Notes under the pieces: model-generated
Database searches by the model: none
Told to the model about the DNA's origin: nothing
The model's input: only the letters and a program-made list of their open reading frames with translations
Part shown: positions 56,388 through 64,000 of the stretch, piece after piece
Layout: every line of letters begins with the position of its first letter
Position numbering within the stretch: position 1 is the first letter of the stretch
DNA from: Bradyrhizobium cosmicum
Lineage (GTDB): Bacteria > Pseudomonadota > Alphaproteobacteria > Rhizobiales > Xanthobacteraceae
DNA length: 64,000 bases
Direction: 5' to 3'
Assembly (NCBI RefSeq): GCF_007290395.2
Contig: NZ_CP041656.2
Span: forward strand, 5,890,001 to 5,954,000
Position numbers and translations under genes: made by a program

Positions 56388-57008
56388 TCAGCGGGCCGGT
56401 ATGATCCCGAGACCTGCCAGATGCGCGTCGAGAAACTGGTCGAGCTGCTGGCGCAACATTTGCGGCGGCACGGCGATCATGCGCTCCTCGAGACCGAGCG
56501 AGATGATGCCGTGCACCGCGGAAAACAGGGTGCGCGACAGCAGCGCGATCTTCACGTCATCCGCATCCGGTAACAGTCGTAGCAGAGGCGGATGCATCAG
56601 CGCGAAGGCATCCATCACCATCTGAAGGATGTCATCGGGGTAAGGACGATCGTCCTCCATCCGATGCTCGAACAGCGAGCGCAGTAAATTGGCGTGCTCG
56701 GAGAAGAATTCTAGATATGTCGCCGCAAGCCCATAGAGCTGGCGAACAGGATCCTCTGCCGGAACCCCGCTTAGCCGTACCGTCAGAGCCTGCACCGTCT
56801 CCCGGTTGACCGTCAGGATCACCCCGTCGAAGTCTCCGAACTCGTTATAGACGCTACCAACCGAGCAGCCGGCGGCCTCCGCAACGTCCCGAACCTTCAA
56901 CGATTTCAGTCCTTTAGCCGCAATAATGCTCCGGGCGATCTCCAGGATCTGGAGCCGCCTCCGAAATTTTTTATGGTCGCGCGGCGATTCTTCTTGAACA
57001 TTGTTCAT
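56388..57008 (-). CDS. TetR-family repressor
   Basis: A 206-residue TetR-type regulator. The N-terminal helix-turn-helix reads LEIARSIIAAKGLKSLKVRD then VAEAAGCSVGSVYNEFGDFD. The C-terminal all-helical domain of about 140 residues is family-like (WHG-type) but without an obvious ligand. It probably regulates itself and the divergent small gene at 57060: two copies of a TTGAACATTGTTCA palindrome lie in the 51-bp spacer, one over its own start codon. ATG 57008 (MNNVQEES) is chosen; the longer frame to 57317 runs antisense to the small gene. Confidence 0.9.
   Translation of the reverse strand: MNNVQEESPRDHKKFRRRLQILEIARSIIAAKGLKSLKVRDVAEAAGCSVGSVYNEFGDFDGVILTVNRETVQALTVRLSGVPAEDPVRQLYGLAATYLEFFSEHANLLRSLFEHRMEDDRPYPDDILQMVMDAFALMHPPLLRLLPDADDVKIALLSRTLFSAVHGIISLGLEERMIAVPPQMLRQQLDQFLDAHLAGLGIIPAR
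56994..57007. promoter_or_regulatory. TetR operator copy 1 (overlaps tetR start codon)
   Basis: TTGAACATTGTTCA with centre at 57001; the core TGAACA-T-TGTTCA is a perfect inverted repeat. The ATG of the TetR gene (57008-57006 on the minus strand) lies in this site, so repressor binding would block transcription initiation or elongation of its own gene. Confidence 0.8.
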
Positions 57009-57023
57009 TTTCAAGCTACTCAC

Positions 57024-57038
57024 TTGAACATTGTTCAA
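57024..57038. promoter_or_regulatory. TetR operator copy 2
   Basis: TTGAACATTGTTCAA, the same palindrome with one further matching base on each side, centred at 57031. It lies 30 bp (about three helical turns) from copy 1 and 22 bp before the start of the 57060 gene. Confidence 0.8.
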
Positions 57039-57059
57039 ATTAACCCGGAGGACTGCAAA

Positions 57060-57326
57060 ATGCAAACGCTCGCTGTTGATATTGCCACCACCTTCGTCGA
57101 TGACGCGGCGGCTCTCGTGACCGGATTGGGCCGAACCATCTGGCGGTTCGCCATGACCCCGGTCGATCGCATTGCCAATGCCTGCGATATTGCCGGCGTG
57201 CTCACTGAGCGCCGCGCGACCTTCCGGATGTGGCGGGCCAACCGTGCCCGTGCCCGTCGCGAGGGCGGCCGGTTCAGCCTGCTCGGCCGCCTCTCGCCCT
57301 TTCGGCACCTCGCCCATCTCACGTAA
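57060..57326 (+). CDS. Small conserved protein, probable TetR target
   Basis: An 88-residue protein with no signal peptide. It reads MQTLAVDIATTFVDDAAALV, then TIWRFAMTPVDRIANACDIA, and ends in a very basic segment (RMWRANRARARREGGRFSLL). ATG 57060 has GGAGGA seven bases upstream. No family is recognised. Its placement, divergent from the TetR gene across twin operators, makes it the likely main target of the repressor. The acyltransferase fusion 360 bp downstream could be part of the same response. Confidence 0.72.
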   Translation: MQTLAVDIATTFVDDAAALVTGLGRTIWRFAMTPVDRIANACDIAGVLTERRATFRMWRANRARARREGGRFSLLGRLSPFRHLAHLT

Positions 57327-57687
57327 GGCGGGCTCACCCGGCGCGTTCCGATCAGATCAAACACAATATCTGGTTGCAACGAAGGGCTTACCATGTCCCG
57401 GCATCGGCAGCCGATTTTGCGGCTCTTCGCAATGAGGCTCAACCTTTCTTCATCGCCCGGCGCGGTATCCCGGCAGGTGCGGCGCTTCCGCGCCTAACCA
57501 CAGCTGCGACCAGATATTTGCGAACCTAACGAGACCACTTGGAGACCAACAGGATCGGAAGGATCGAAGGGACAGAGCAGACCGGCGGGCGTCCCGCCCC
57601 GCCATCGTTCGCCCTACGCAAATCCGGTCGTGACGTCGCACCGACAGCACAAGCACTTCAGGCCGTTTTTCCAAAACAGGACTCGTC
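57327..57687. other. Intergenic spacer before the acyltransferase fusion
   Basis: These 361 bp hold no gene with domain support; the short open frames on both strands lack ribosome sites and family features. The promoter of the acyltransferase fusion should lie at its right end. No repeat or hairpin stands out. Confidence 0.4.
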
Positions 57688-60600
57688 ATGATCAGGGAAT
57701 TGATGTCGTCACGCCGCTTCGCGCCGCTGTTCTGGGCGCAATTCTTCTCGGCGCTCAATGACAACGTGCTCAAGAACGCACTCGTCATCATCCTGCTTTA
57801 CAGTGCCGCGACCGGCCACGGCGATGCCCTGGTGACGGTGGCAGGCGCCGTTTTCATCTTCCCCTATTTCATCCTGTCCGGGCTCGGCGGGCAGCTCGCC
57901 GACAAATACGTCAAATCCGTCGTCGCGCGGCGACTCAAATTCGCCGAGATTTTCGCCGCGGGTTTTGCTGCCGCCGGCTTCTTCCTGCACTCAGTGCCGC
58001 TGCTGTTCACAGCGCTGGCGCTGTTCGGCGTCATCGCCGCTCTGTTCGGCCCCGTGAAATACGCCATGCTGCCGGACCAGCTCGAGCTCGGTGAGCTCGC
58101 AACCGGCAACGCACTGGTCGAAGGTGCGACCTTCATGGCGATCCTGCTCGGCACCGTCGCCGGCGGCCAGTTCGTGGCCGGATCCGCGCACATGGGCTGG
58201 GTCGCATCGGCCGTGGTCGTGCTGGCCCTGATGTCCTGGGCCTTCGCGTCCCGTATTCCGCAGACGACGCCGTCCGCCCCCGATCTGCCCGTCAACGCCA
58301 ATCCCTGGACCTCAACGCTCGGCCTGTTGAAGACTCTGCATGCAGACCACCGGCTGTGGGACGGCACCGTGATCGTGTCGTGGTTCTGGCTGGTCGGCGC
58401 CGTCGTGCTGTCGCTGCTGCCGGCGCTGGTCAAGGACGTCGTCGGCGGCACCGAGGGCGTCGTCACGCTGTGTCTTGCGATCTTCGCGATCGGCATCGCC
58501 ATCGGCTCGCTGTTCGCGGCCAGCCTCAGTCACGTTCGCCCGAACCTCGCGCTGGTGCCGATCGGCGCCATCATCATGGGGTTTGCGGGCCTTGATCTCG
58601 CCTGGGCCATCGGTGTGACCGCCAAGGGCCAGGACATCGCTGCGGTCGACTTCGCAACCTCGTTCGCCGGCCTGCGCATGCTGATCGACTTCGTCGCCTT
58701 CGCGTTCGGCGGCGGCTTGTTCGTCGTTCCCTCTTTCGCCGCCGTGCAGGCCTGGTCGGAACCGTCCGAGCGCGCCCGCATCATCGCCGCCGGCAACGTG
58801 CTGCAGGCCGCCTTCATGGTCGTCGGCTCGCTGTTCGTGGCGCTGTTGCAGGCAACCGGCCTTCACATCGGCTGGATCTTCTTCGGCCTCGGCGTCGCCA
58901 GCTTCGGCGCGGTGTGGTTCGTACTGACGAAGTGGGGCAAGGAAGGCGTGCGCGATTTCGGCGGACTGCTGTTCCGCGCGCTGTTCCGCACCGAGGTTCG
59001 CGGCCTGGAAAACCTGCCGCCTCCGGGCACGCGCATGCTGATCGCGCCCAACCATGTCAGCCTGATCGACGGCCCGCTGCTGCACGCCGTGCTGCCGATC
59101 GATGCCAGCTTCGCGGTGGATACCGGCATCGCCAAGGCCTGGTGGGCCAGGCCATTCCTGCGCGTGGTCAAGCATTACACCATGGACCCGACCAAGCCGC
59201 TGGCCGCGCGCGACCTGATCAAGCTTGTCGCCGCGGGCGAGCCCGTGGTGATCTTCCCGGAAGGACGCATCACTGTCTCCGGCTCGCTGATGAAGGTCTA
59301 TGACGGCACCGCGATGATCGCGGACAAGGCCGACGCGGTGGTCGTGCCCGTTCGTATCGAAGGCGCCCAGCGCTCGCATCTCAGCTACCTCAACTCCAGC
59401 CAGATCAAGCGATCGTGGTTTCCGCGGGTGACGGTCACCATCCTGCCGCCGATCAAGCTGCCGGTCGATCCGGCGCTGAAGGGCAAGGCGCGCCGCAATG
59501 CCGCGGGCGCCGCGCTCCAGGACGTCATGATCGATGCGATGGTCAAGAACGCCATGCTCGATCACACCCTGTTCGAAGCGCTGGGCCATGCCTATCGCGA
59601 CCGCGATACCGGCAAGGTCATCATCGAGGACGCGCTCGGCACCAAGCTGACCTATCGCAAGCTGATTCTCGGCGCGCAGGTTCTGAGCCGCAAGATCGAA
59701 ACCGGAACCGCCATCGGCGAGAATATCGGCGTGCTGCTGCCGAATTCCGCTGGCGTCGCCGTGGTCTTCATGGCGCTGCAGAACATCGGCCGCGTCCCGG
59801 CGATGCTCAATTTCTCGGCCGGCCCGGTCAACGTGCTCGCCGCCATGAAGGCCGCGCAGGTCAAGACCGTGTTGACGTCGAAAGCCTTCATCGAGAAGGG
59901 GAAGCTCGACAAGCTGATGGCCGCGATCTCCGCTGAATCCCGCGTCGTCTATCTCGAGGATGTCCGCGCCTCGATCGGCACGGCCGACAAGATCAAGGGG
60001 CTGCTTGCCGGCACGACGCCGCGCGTCGTCCGCCAGCCCAACGATCCGGCCGTCGTGCTGTTCACGTCAGGCTCGGAAGGCACGCCGAAGGGCGTCGTGC
60101 TCTCCCACCGCAACATCCTCGCCAACGCGGCCCAGGCACTGGCGCGGGTCGATGCCAACGCCAATGACAAGGTGTTCAACGTGCTGCCGGTGTTCCACTC
60201 CTTCGGCCTGACGGGCGGAATGATGATGCCGATGCTCGCGGGCATTCCGATCTACATGTATCCCTCGCCGTTGCACTACCGGATCGTGCCCGAGCTGATC
60301 TACCAGACCGGCGCAACCATCCTGTTCGGCACCGACACGTTTCTCTCCGGCTACGCACGCTCGGCGCATGCCTACGACTTCCGCACCCTGCGCCTGGTGA
60401 TCGCCGGCGCGGAGGCGGTGAAGGATCGGACACGCCAGGTGTTCATGGAGCGCTACGGCATCCGCATCCTCGAAGGCTATGGCGTCACCGAGACCGCGCC
60501 GGTGCTGGCGATGAACACGCCGATGGCCAACCGCCCCGGCACCGTCGGCCGCCTCTCGCCGCTGATGGAAAGCAAGCTCGATCCGGTCCCCGGCATCGAG

Positions 60601-61092
60601 GAAGGTGGCCGCCTGTCGGTGCGCGGTCCGAACGTGATGCTCGGCTACCTCAGGGCTGAGAATCCCGGCGTGCTCGAGGTGCTTCCCGAGGGCTGGCACG
60701 ACACCGGCGACATCGTCGCGATCGACGCCGCCGGCTTCATCACCATCAAGGGCCGCGCCAAGCGCTTTGCCAAGATCGCGGGCGAAATGGTCTCGCTGTC
60801 GGCGGTTGAGGCAATCGCGACTTCGCTGTGGCCGCAGGCCGCATCTGTCGCCGTGTCGATCCCCGACCAGCGCAAGGGCGAGCGCATCGTGTTGCTGACG
60901 ACGGAGAAGAACGCCGAGCGCAGCGCGATGCAGGGCCAGGCCAAGACGATCGGTGCGTCCGAGCTCACCGTTCCCGCGGCGATCCTGGTGGTCGACAAGG
61001 TGCCGCTGCTCGGCACCGGCAAGACCGACTACGTCACCGCGACCACGATGGCCCGCGAGCAGGCTTCGGCACCGGAGCGCGAGGTGGCGTAA
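57688..61092 (+). CDS. LplT-PlsC-acyl-ACP synthetase fusion (Aas-type phospholipid reacylation)
   Basis: A 1134-residue three-part protein. Residues about 1-410 are an MFS-type lysophospholipid transporter (LplT-like; FFSALNDNVLKNALVIILLY). Residues about 430-620 form a PlsC acyltransferase with NHVSLIDGPLL (H-x4-D) and FPEGRITVS. Residues about 640-1134 are an AMP-forming acyl-ACP synthetase with TSGSEGTPKGVVLSH, YGVTETAPV and WHDTGDIVAID. In enterobacteria LplT and Aas are separate neighbours; here they are fused. It would bring lysophospholipids in and reacylate them at sn-1 or sn-2. A lipase-like gene follows 6 bp later. Confidence 0.93.
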   Translation: MIRELMSSRRFAPLFWAQFFSALNDNVLKNALVIILLYSAATGHGDALVTVAGAVFIFPYFILSGLGGQLADKYVKSVVARRLKFAEIFAAGFAAAGFFLHSVPLLFTALALFGVIAALFGPVKYAMLPDQLELGELATGNALVEGATFMAILLGTVAGGQFVAGSAHMGWVASAVVVLALMSWAFASRIPQTTPSAPDLPVNANPWTSTLGLLKTLHADHRLWDGTVIVSWFWLVGAVVLSLLPALVKDVVGGTEGVVTLCLAIFAIGIAIGSLFAASLSHVRPNLALVPIGAIIMGFAGLDLAWAIGVTAKGQDIAAVDFATSFAGLRMLIDFVAFAFGGGLFVVPSFAAVQAWSEPSERARIIAAGNVLQAAFMVVGSLFVALLQATGLHIGWIFFGLGVASFGAVWFVLTKWGKEGVRDFGGLLFRALFRTEVRGLENLPPPGTRMLIAPNHVSLIDGPLLHAVLPIDASFAVDTGIAKAWWARPFLRVVKHYTMDPTKPLAARDLIKLVAAGEPVVIFPEGRITVSGSLMKVYDGTAMIADKADAVVVPVRIEGAQRSHLSYLNSSQIKRSWFPRVTVTILPPIKLPVDPALKGKARRNAAGAALQDVMIDAMVKNAMLDHTLFEALGHAYRDRDTGKVIIEDALGTKLTYRKLILGAQVLSRKIETGTAIGENIGVLLPNSAGVAVVFMALQNIGRVPAMLNFSAGPVNVLAAMKAAQVKTVLTSKAFIEKGKLDKLMAAISAESRVVYLEDVRASIGTADKIKGLLAGTTPRVVRQPNDPAVVLFTSGSEGTPKGVVLSHRNILANAAQALARVDANANDKVFNVLPVFHSFGLTGGMMMPMLAGIPIYMYPSPLHYRIVPELIYQTGATILFGTDTFLSGYARSAHAYDFRTLRLVIAGAEAVKDRTRQVFMERYGIRILEGYGVTETAPVLAMNTPMANRPGTVGRLSPLMESKLDPVPGIEEGGRLSVRGPNVMLGYLRAENPGVLEVLPEGWHDTGDIVAIDAAGFITIKGRAKRFAKIAGEMVSLSAVEAIATSLWPQAASVAVSIPDQRKGERIVLLTTEKNAERSAMQGQAKTIGASELTVPAAILVVDKVPLLGTGKTDYVTATTMAREQASAPEREVA

Positions 61093-61097
61093 GTACG

Positions 61098-61775
61098 ATG
61101 CGCGAGGCGCCGAATTCGGTTGGCGCGCGATGCCCTGGCGTGGTTCTGCTCCACGGCATCGCGCGCACCTCGGCATCCCTGAAAGGCCTCGAGCGGTCGC
61201 TCCAGGCGAGTGGCTTCGCCACGCTCAACATCGACTACGCCAGTCGCACCAAACCGATCGCGGCCCTTGCGGACGATATCCACCCGGCGATCGCCCGATT
61301 CGCCGAACGTGGTGCGCCGCTGCATTTCGTGGCCCATTCTATGGGTGGTCTGGTGACGCGCGCCTATATCGCGAAATACCGGCCAGGCAGGCTTGCCCGC
61401 GTCGTGATGCTCGGCACGCCGAACGGCGGCAGCGAGGTCGCCGATCTTCTGAGCGGATCTTGGCCCTATGGTTCATTCTACGGACCTGCCGGGTGCGAAC
61501 TCACGACCGCAAGCCGATCTAACGCCGCGACCGCCGTGGACTATCCCGTCGGCGTGATCGCAGGAAACCGTTTCATTGACCCCATCGCCGGCCTCTTCGT
61601 TCTCCCGAAGCCGAACGACGGACGAGTATCCGTACAAAGTGCGATGCTTGCCGGCATGACCGACCACATCGTCGTGAAAGCCTCCCATACCGGACTTCCA
61701 CGTCACGCTGTTGCGATCGAACAGACGATCGCTTTCCTGCGCGATGGCCACTTTCGCGCAGTTTCGGCTACCTGA
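61098..61775 (+). CDS. Alpha/beta hydrolase, lipase-like
   Basis: A 225-residue hydrolase with no signal peptide. VVLLHGIARTSASLKGLE carries the oxyanion HG, HFVAHSMGGLVTRAYIAKY the nucleophile Ser, and a late His lies in KASHTGLPRHAV. VVMLGTPNGGSEVADLL is typical of lipase/acyltransferase-type family members. ATG 61098 follows the acyltransferase fusion by 6 bp, so it is probably co-transcribed and may act on membrane phospholipids or lysophospholipids; that is inference. It overlaps the DsbB-like gene by 8 bp at the 3' end. Confidence 0.85.
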   Translation: MREAPNSVGARCPGVVLLHGIARTSASLKGLERSLQASGFATLNIDYASRTKPIAALADDIHPAIARFAERGAPLHFVAHSMGGLVTRAYIAKYRPGRLARVVMLGTPNGGSEVADLLSGSWPYGSFYGPAGCELTTASRSNAATAVDYPVGVIAGNRFIDPIAGLFVLPKPNDGRVSVQSAMLAGMTDHIVVKASHTGLPRHAVAIEQTIAFLRDGHFRAVSAT

Positions 61776-62334
61776 GCAGGAGATAACGGACCGGGTTGTC
61801 GTCGCATTGACCCGCGCCACACTCAAGTACGGTCGACAGGAGATTTAAGGCAACCAGCAGCACGAAGATCGCGAATGTCGCATTCGATGCAAGCCCGTTG
61901 AAGGCAGTATCGCCATCTCGCGCGCCGGTGACATCCTTTATCACAAGGACAAGCGCGACGTAGCAGACGACCCCGATCGCCGCAATCAACGCCCAAGTAT
62001 AGAAATGCAGCCCCAGCAGCATCGTGCCGTACCCGGGATCTCCGGGCGCAAGATGCAGCGACACCTGCCGGATCGCGATGAATCCGGTGACGAGACTGGC
62101 GATGAGGATCATCGCGTAGTGCGAGCCGCGCTCGCCGAGGCGCAAGTTGAACAAGAAACCCATGCCGATCGCGGCGAAGCCGGCCCGTTGCAGCAGGCAA
62201 AGCGGACAGGGCAACTCGCCCAGCGCAAGCTGATAATAGAACGCGACAGTCAGGATCAGCGAGATCCCGAGCAGCCCCAGCATGTTCAGGCTCGCCCCGA
62301 CCGATCGTTGTTCGCTCATCTGTGAAGTGCTCAT
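61768..62334 (-). CDS. DsbB-family disulfide bond formation protein
   Basis: A 188-residue inner-membrane protein with about four to five helices. The first periplasmic loop has the redox pair in GELPCPLCLLQRAG (CxxC) and the second pair is in LSTVLECGAGQCDDNP. This matches DsbB-like proteins, which pass electrons from DsbA to quinones. No dsbA is in the window. The start ATG 62334 is four bases after the stop of the small gene at 62339, so the two are co-translated. Confidence 0.88.
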   Translation of the reverse strand: MSTSQMSEQRSVGASLNMLGLLGISLILTVAFYYQLALGELPCPLCLLQRAGFAAIGMGFLFNLRLGERGSHYAMILIASLVTGFIAIRQVSLHLAPGDPGYGTMLLGLHFYTWALIAAIGVVCYVALVLVIKDVTGARDGDTAFNGLASNATFAIFVLLVALNLLSTVLECGAGQCDDNPVRYLLLR

Positions 62335-62338
62335 CTCG

Positions 62339-62497
62339 TCAGAACGAAAACTTCAGCGGATCGGTCGCGTGGTGGAAGAACCATGCGACCGTAACGACGG
62401 TCGTTGCGCTCCAGAGCGCGTAGCTCAGCCCCGCGCGCGAACGCCAGACGCAGCTACAGGCTGCAAGCGCCAACAGAAACGGCAGAAACATGTACAT
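62339..62497 (-). CDS. Small membrane protein, DUF5993-like
   Basis: A 52-residue protein with two hydrophobic segments (FLPFLLALAACSCVW and YALWSATTVVTVAWF) ending HHATDPLKFSF. The ending resembles DUF5993 proteins, which are found next to DsbB-like genes, and the 4-bp spacing to the DsbB-like gene fits a coupled pair. ATG 62497 is preferred over 62491 by its GGGGAG spacing. The function is unknown; an accessory to DsbB is plausible. Confidence 0.72.
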   Translation of the reverse strand: MYMFLPFLLALAACSCVWRSRAGLSYALWSATTVVTVAWFFHHATDPLKFSF

Positions 62498-62568
62498 GAG
62501 CGCGGGCTCCCCAAGCGATTCGCGCATCGCGCGAATGGCCCAAGAGATACGTCAGCCCCGCACGCCCC

Positions 62569-63675
62569 TCAAGAGCCGGCTTCGCCGCGCCGCTCCTGCG
62601 CATAGCGCACCAGGGCCGCGAAGCGATAGATGCCATGGACGAACTTGCCGTAGGGCATGGTGATGAACAGCGCGAACACGGCGCCGAGATGCAGCGCCAG
62701 CAGCGGCCCCATGGCCGCCGTCTCGCGCAGGAGCAGAAGCAGCATGCCGGTGAGACCGGTCAGGAACAGCATGGCGATGAAGCCGACATCCATGCCGTAA
62801 CGCTGCGCGTCGAGCAGTTCAGGCGCACGGCGTGACTTTGCGATGAACAGACCGATCGGGCCGACGATAAGGCCGATGCCGCCGAGCGTGCCCAACACGA
62901 CGGGCAGGTCCCACCAGGGATACGGCGCTTCGCGGGCGAGCAGATAGTGATACAGCGTAGCGACCGAGGTGGCGGCAAAGCACAGCAGGAAGCCATAGAA
63001 CGTCAGGTGATGATATAGCTTGCGCCGGTCGGTCGGCTTCTCGTCCTCGTTGTAGCAGCCGACGCCCCCGCCATGGAGATAGCGTAGCTCGCCCGCATCG
63101 CGGATCGCTTGAAAGATCGAGCCGCCGTCGGCGCGACCGCCGATCGGCGTGCCGATGTCGCGCCAGAACGCGCGCACGCTCATCACCAGCGCGAAGATCG
63201 CGTAGAGGAAGGCGGCGCTGAACAAGGCGGCCATCGCATTGTGCGGCAACAGCCTGTAGAAGGCGCCGGGGCCGGTGTGCACGCCGAACAGCACGGCGCG
63301 GTCGTTCAAGGCGACAAAGCCGAGGATGAAGGCCGCCATGCTGAGCGCAGCGACGATGCTGATGACGAGACCGTTGCGGGTGAAGGCGCCGGACAGCGCC
63401 TGCGGCCACGCATAGGCCGCGTAGGACTCGGCTCGCGCTACCGCCAGCGTCCGCGGGACGTTGACGTTGAACTCGTGCGGCGGCGAGAACTGGCAGTCGA
63501 CGTAGCAGGCGCCGCAGGAATGACAGAGATTGGCGAGATAGTTGAGGTCGCCGTCGGAAAAGGCGCGGCGCATCTCCATGGCCGGGAACACCGCGCAGAG
63601 TCCCTCGCAATAGCGGCAGGAATTGCAGACCGTCATCAGACGGTCGGCTTCGTCCAGAATCCTAGTTCCGTGCAT
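62569..63675 (-). CDS. tcuB: Tricarballylate utilisation protein TcuB
   Basis: A 368-residue membrane iron-sulfur protein that reoxidises the TcuA flavin and passes electrons to the quinone pool. The N-terminus has two 4Fe-4S clusters (CNSCRYCEGLC and CHSCGACYVDC). About six helices follow with the conserved His residues (YHHLTFYGFLLCF, YHYLLAREAPYPWWDLP) for heme or quinone contact. The start ATG overlaps the tcuA end by 14 bp on the same strand. It would allow growth on tricarballylate or citrate-related acids. Confidence 0.93.
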   Translation of the reverse strand: MHGTRILDEADRLMTVCNSCRYCEGLCAVFPAMEMRRAFSDGDLNYLANLCHSCGACYVDCQFSPPHEFNVNVPRTLAVARAESYAAYAWPQALSGAFTRNGLVISIVAALSMAAFILGFVALNDRAVLFGVHTGPGAFYRLLPHNAMAALFSAAFLYAIFALVMSVRAFWRDIGTPIGGRADGGSIFQAIRDAGELRYLHGGGVGCYNEDEKPTDRRKLYHHLTFYGFLLCFAATSVATLYHYLLAREAPYPWWDLPVVLGTLGGIGLIVGPIGLFIAKSRRAPELLDAQRYGMDVGFIAMLFLTGLTGMLLLLLRETAAMGPLLALHLGAVFALFITMPYGKFVHGIYRFAALVRYAQERRGEAGS

Positions 63676-64000
63676 GTTTCGCCGCTTCCCGTCCTGCGAT
63701 CCGCCCGAACACGCTGCCGATGGTCATGCCCATGCCGGCCGCGTAGCCCTTGCCGAGCACATTGCCCGCCATGATCTCTCCGGCCGCGAACATGTTGGCC
63801 GACGGCCTGCCGTCAGCCATCAGCATGCGCGATTCCTTGTTCACGCGCGTGCCGAGATAGGTGAAGGTGATGCCGGGCCGGACCGGATAGGCGAGATAAG
63901 GCGGCGTCTCGATACGCCGCGCCCAGTGGGTCTTGGCCGGCGTGATACCCTCAGTGACGCAATCGTCCAGGACCGTGTGATCGAACGTACCGGGGCGCAC
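63662..64000 (-). CDS. tcuA: FAD-dependent tricarballylate dehydrogenase TcuA, C-terminal part (cut by window edge)
   Basis: The visible 112 residues are the C-terminal end of a flavoprotein dehydrogenase. TYLGTRVNKESRMLMADGRP and ANMFAAGEIMAGNVLGKGYA, with GAAGMGMTIGSVFGRIAGRE-type residues after it, form the last FAD-binding strand of the succinate-dehydrogenase-like flavoprotein group. TcuA oxidises tricarballylate to cis-aconitate. The tcuB gene overlaps its end by 14 bp, which supports the name. The start and most of the protein lie beyond the window. Confidence 0.9.
   Translation of the reverse strand: MRPGTFDHTVLDDCVTEGITPAKTHWARRIETPPYLAYPVRPGITFTYLGTRVNKESRMLMADGRPSANMFAAGEIMAGNVLGKGYAAGMGMTIGSVFGRIAGREAAKHARN

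Overview
The window looks like chromosomal DNA from an alphaproteobacterium of the Bradyrhizobium / Nitrobacteraceae type. This rests on high GC, many ATGA, TGATG and TAATG gene junctions, small DUF3551-like exported proteins, RTX-like ends on secreted enzymes, and the mix of exopolysaccharide, chemotaxis and aromatic-acid genes. It is an inference from gene content; no rRNA or tRNA gene was seen. Both window edges cut genes: a glycoside hydrolase on the left and tcuA on the right.

Region 1 (1-25.4 kb) is an exopolysaccharide (EPS) locus. It holds a partial glycoside hydrolase, two tandem GT4 glycosyltransferases, a 1454-residue secreted glycoside hydrolase with a 161-residue tandem repeat and an RTX-like C-terminus, a flippase, four acyltransferase-3 membrane proteins, a putative polymerase, an O-antigen-ligase/Wzy_C protein, a Wzc/ExoP-type co-polymerase with its kinase domain fused, and an undecaprenyl-phosphate sugar transferase. 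Between the ligase and the co-polymerase lie two paralogous small secreted proteins, a LapG-type (BTLCP) cysteine protease and an IS5-family element with CTAG target duplications. Together these would start the repeat unit on undecaprenyl phosphate (sugar transferase), extend it (GTs), acylate it, flip it (Wzx), polymerise it (Wzy) and control its length and export (Wzc). The secreted hydrolases may trim the product.

Region 2 (25.4-30.8 kb) is a loose set of small genes: a membrane protein, a PrpA/B-like phosphatase, several conserved small proteins, a VanZ-like protein and a GrlR-like protein. It includes a stretch of about 700 bp with no gene I can support.

Region 3 (30.9-43.5 kb) is a complete chemotaxis-type operon on the minus strand: STAS protein, cheY, cheA, cheW, mcp, cheW, mcp, cheR, cheB and a soluble MCP-like protein. 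A receiver-HD-GYP protein diverges from it. The two MCPs are near-identical in their signalling halves.

Region 4 (43.7-46.5 kb) pairs a FecR-like exported protein with a CHASE2-adenylate cyclase. Region 5 (46.5-53.4 kb) is aromatic catabolism: pobA/pobR and pcaHG with a LysR regulator, separated by a GlxA-type regulator, a DJ-1/PfpI enzyme and a SnoaL-like protein. Region 6 (53.5-64 kb) has pncB, a GGDEF protein, a TetR regulator with two identical operators, a small target gene, an LplT-PlsC-acyl-ACP synthetase fusion, a lipase-like hydrolase, a DsbB-like protein with its DUF5993-like partner, and tcuB/tcuA.

The least explained signals are the repeat-bearing secreted hydrolase together with the nearby LapG-type protease, the paralogous secreted pair around the IS element, the TetR double operator overlapping its own start codon, and the palindromes in the EPS promoters.
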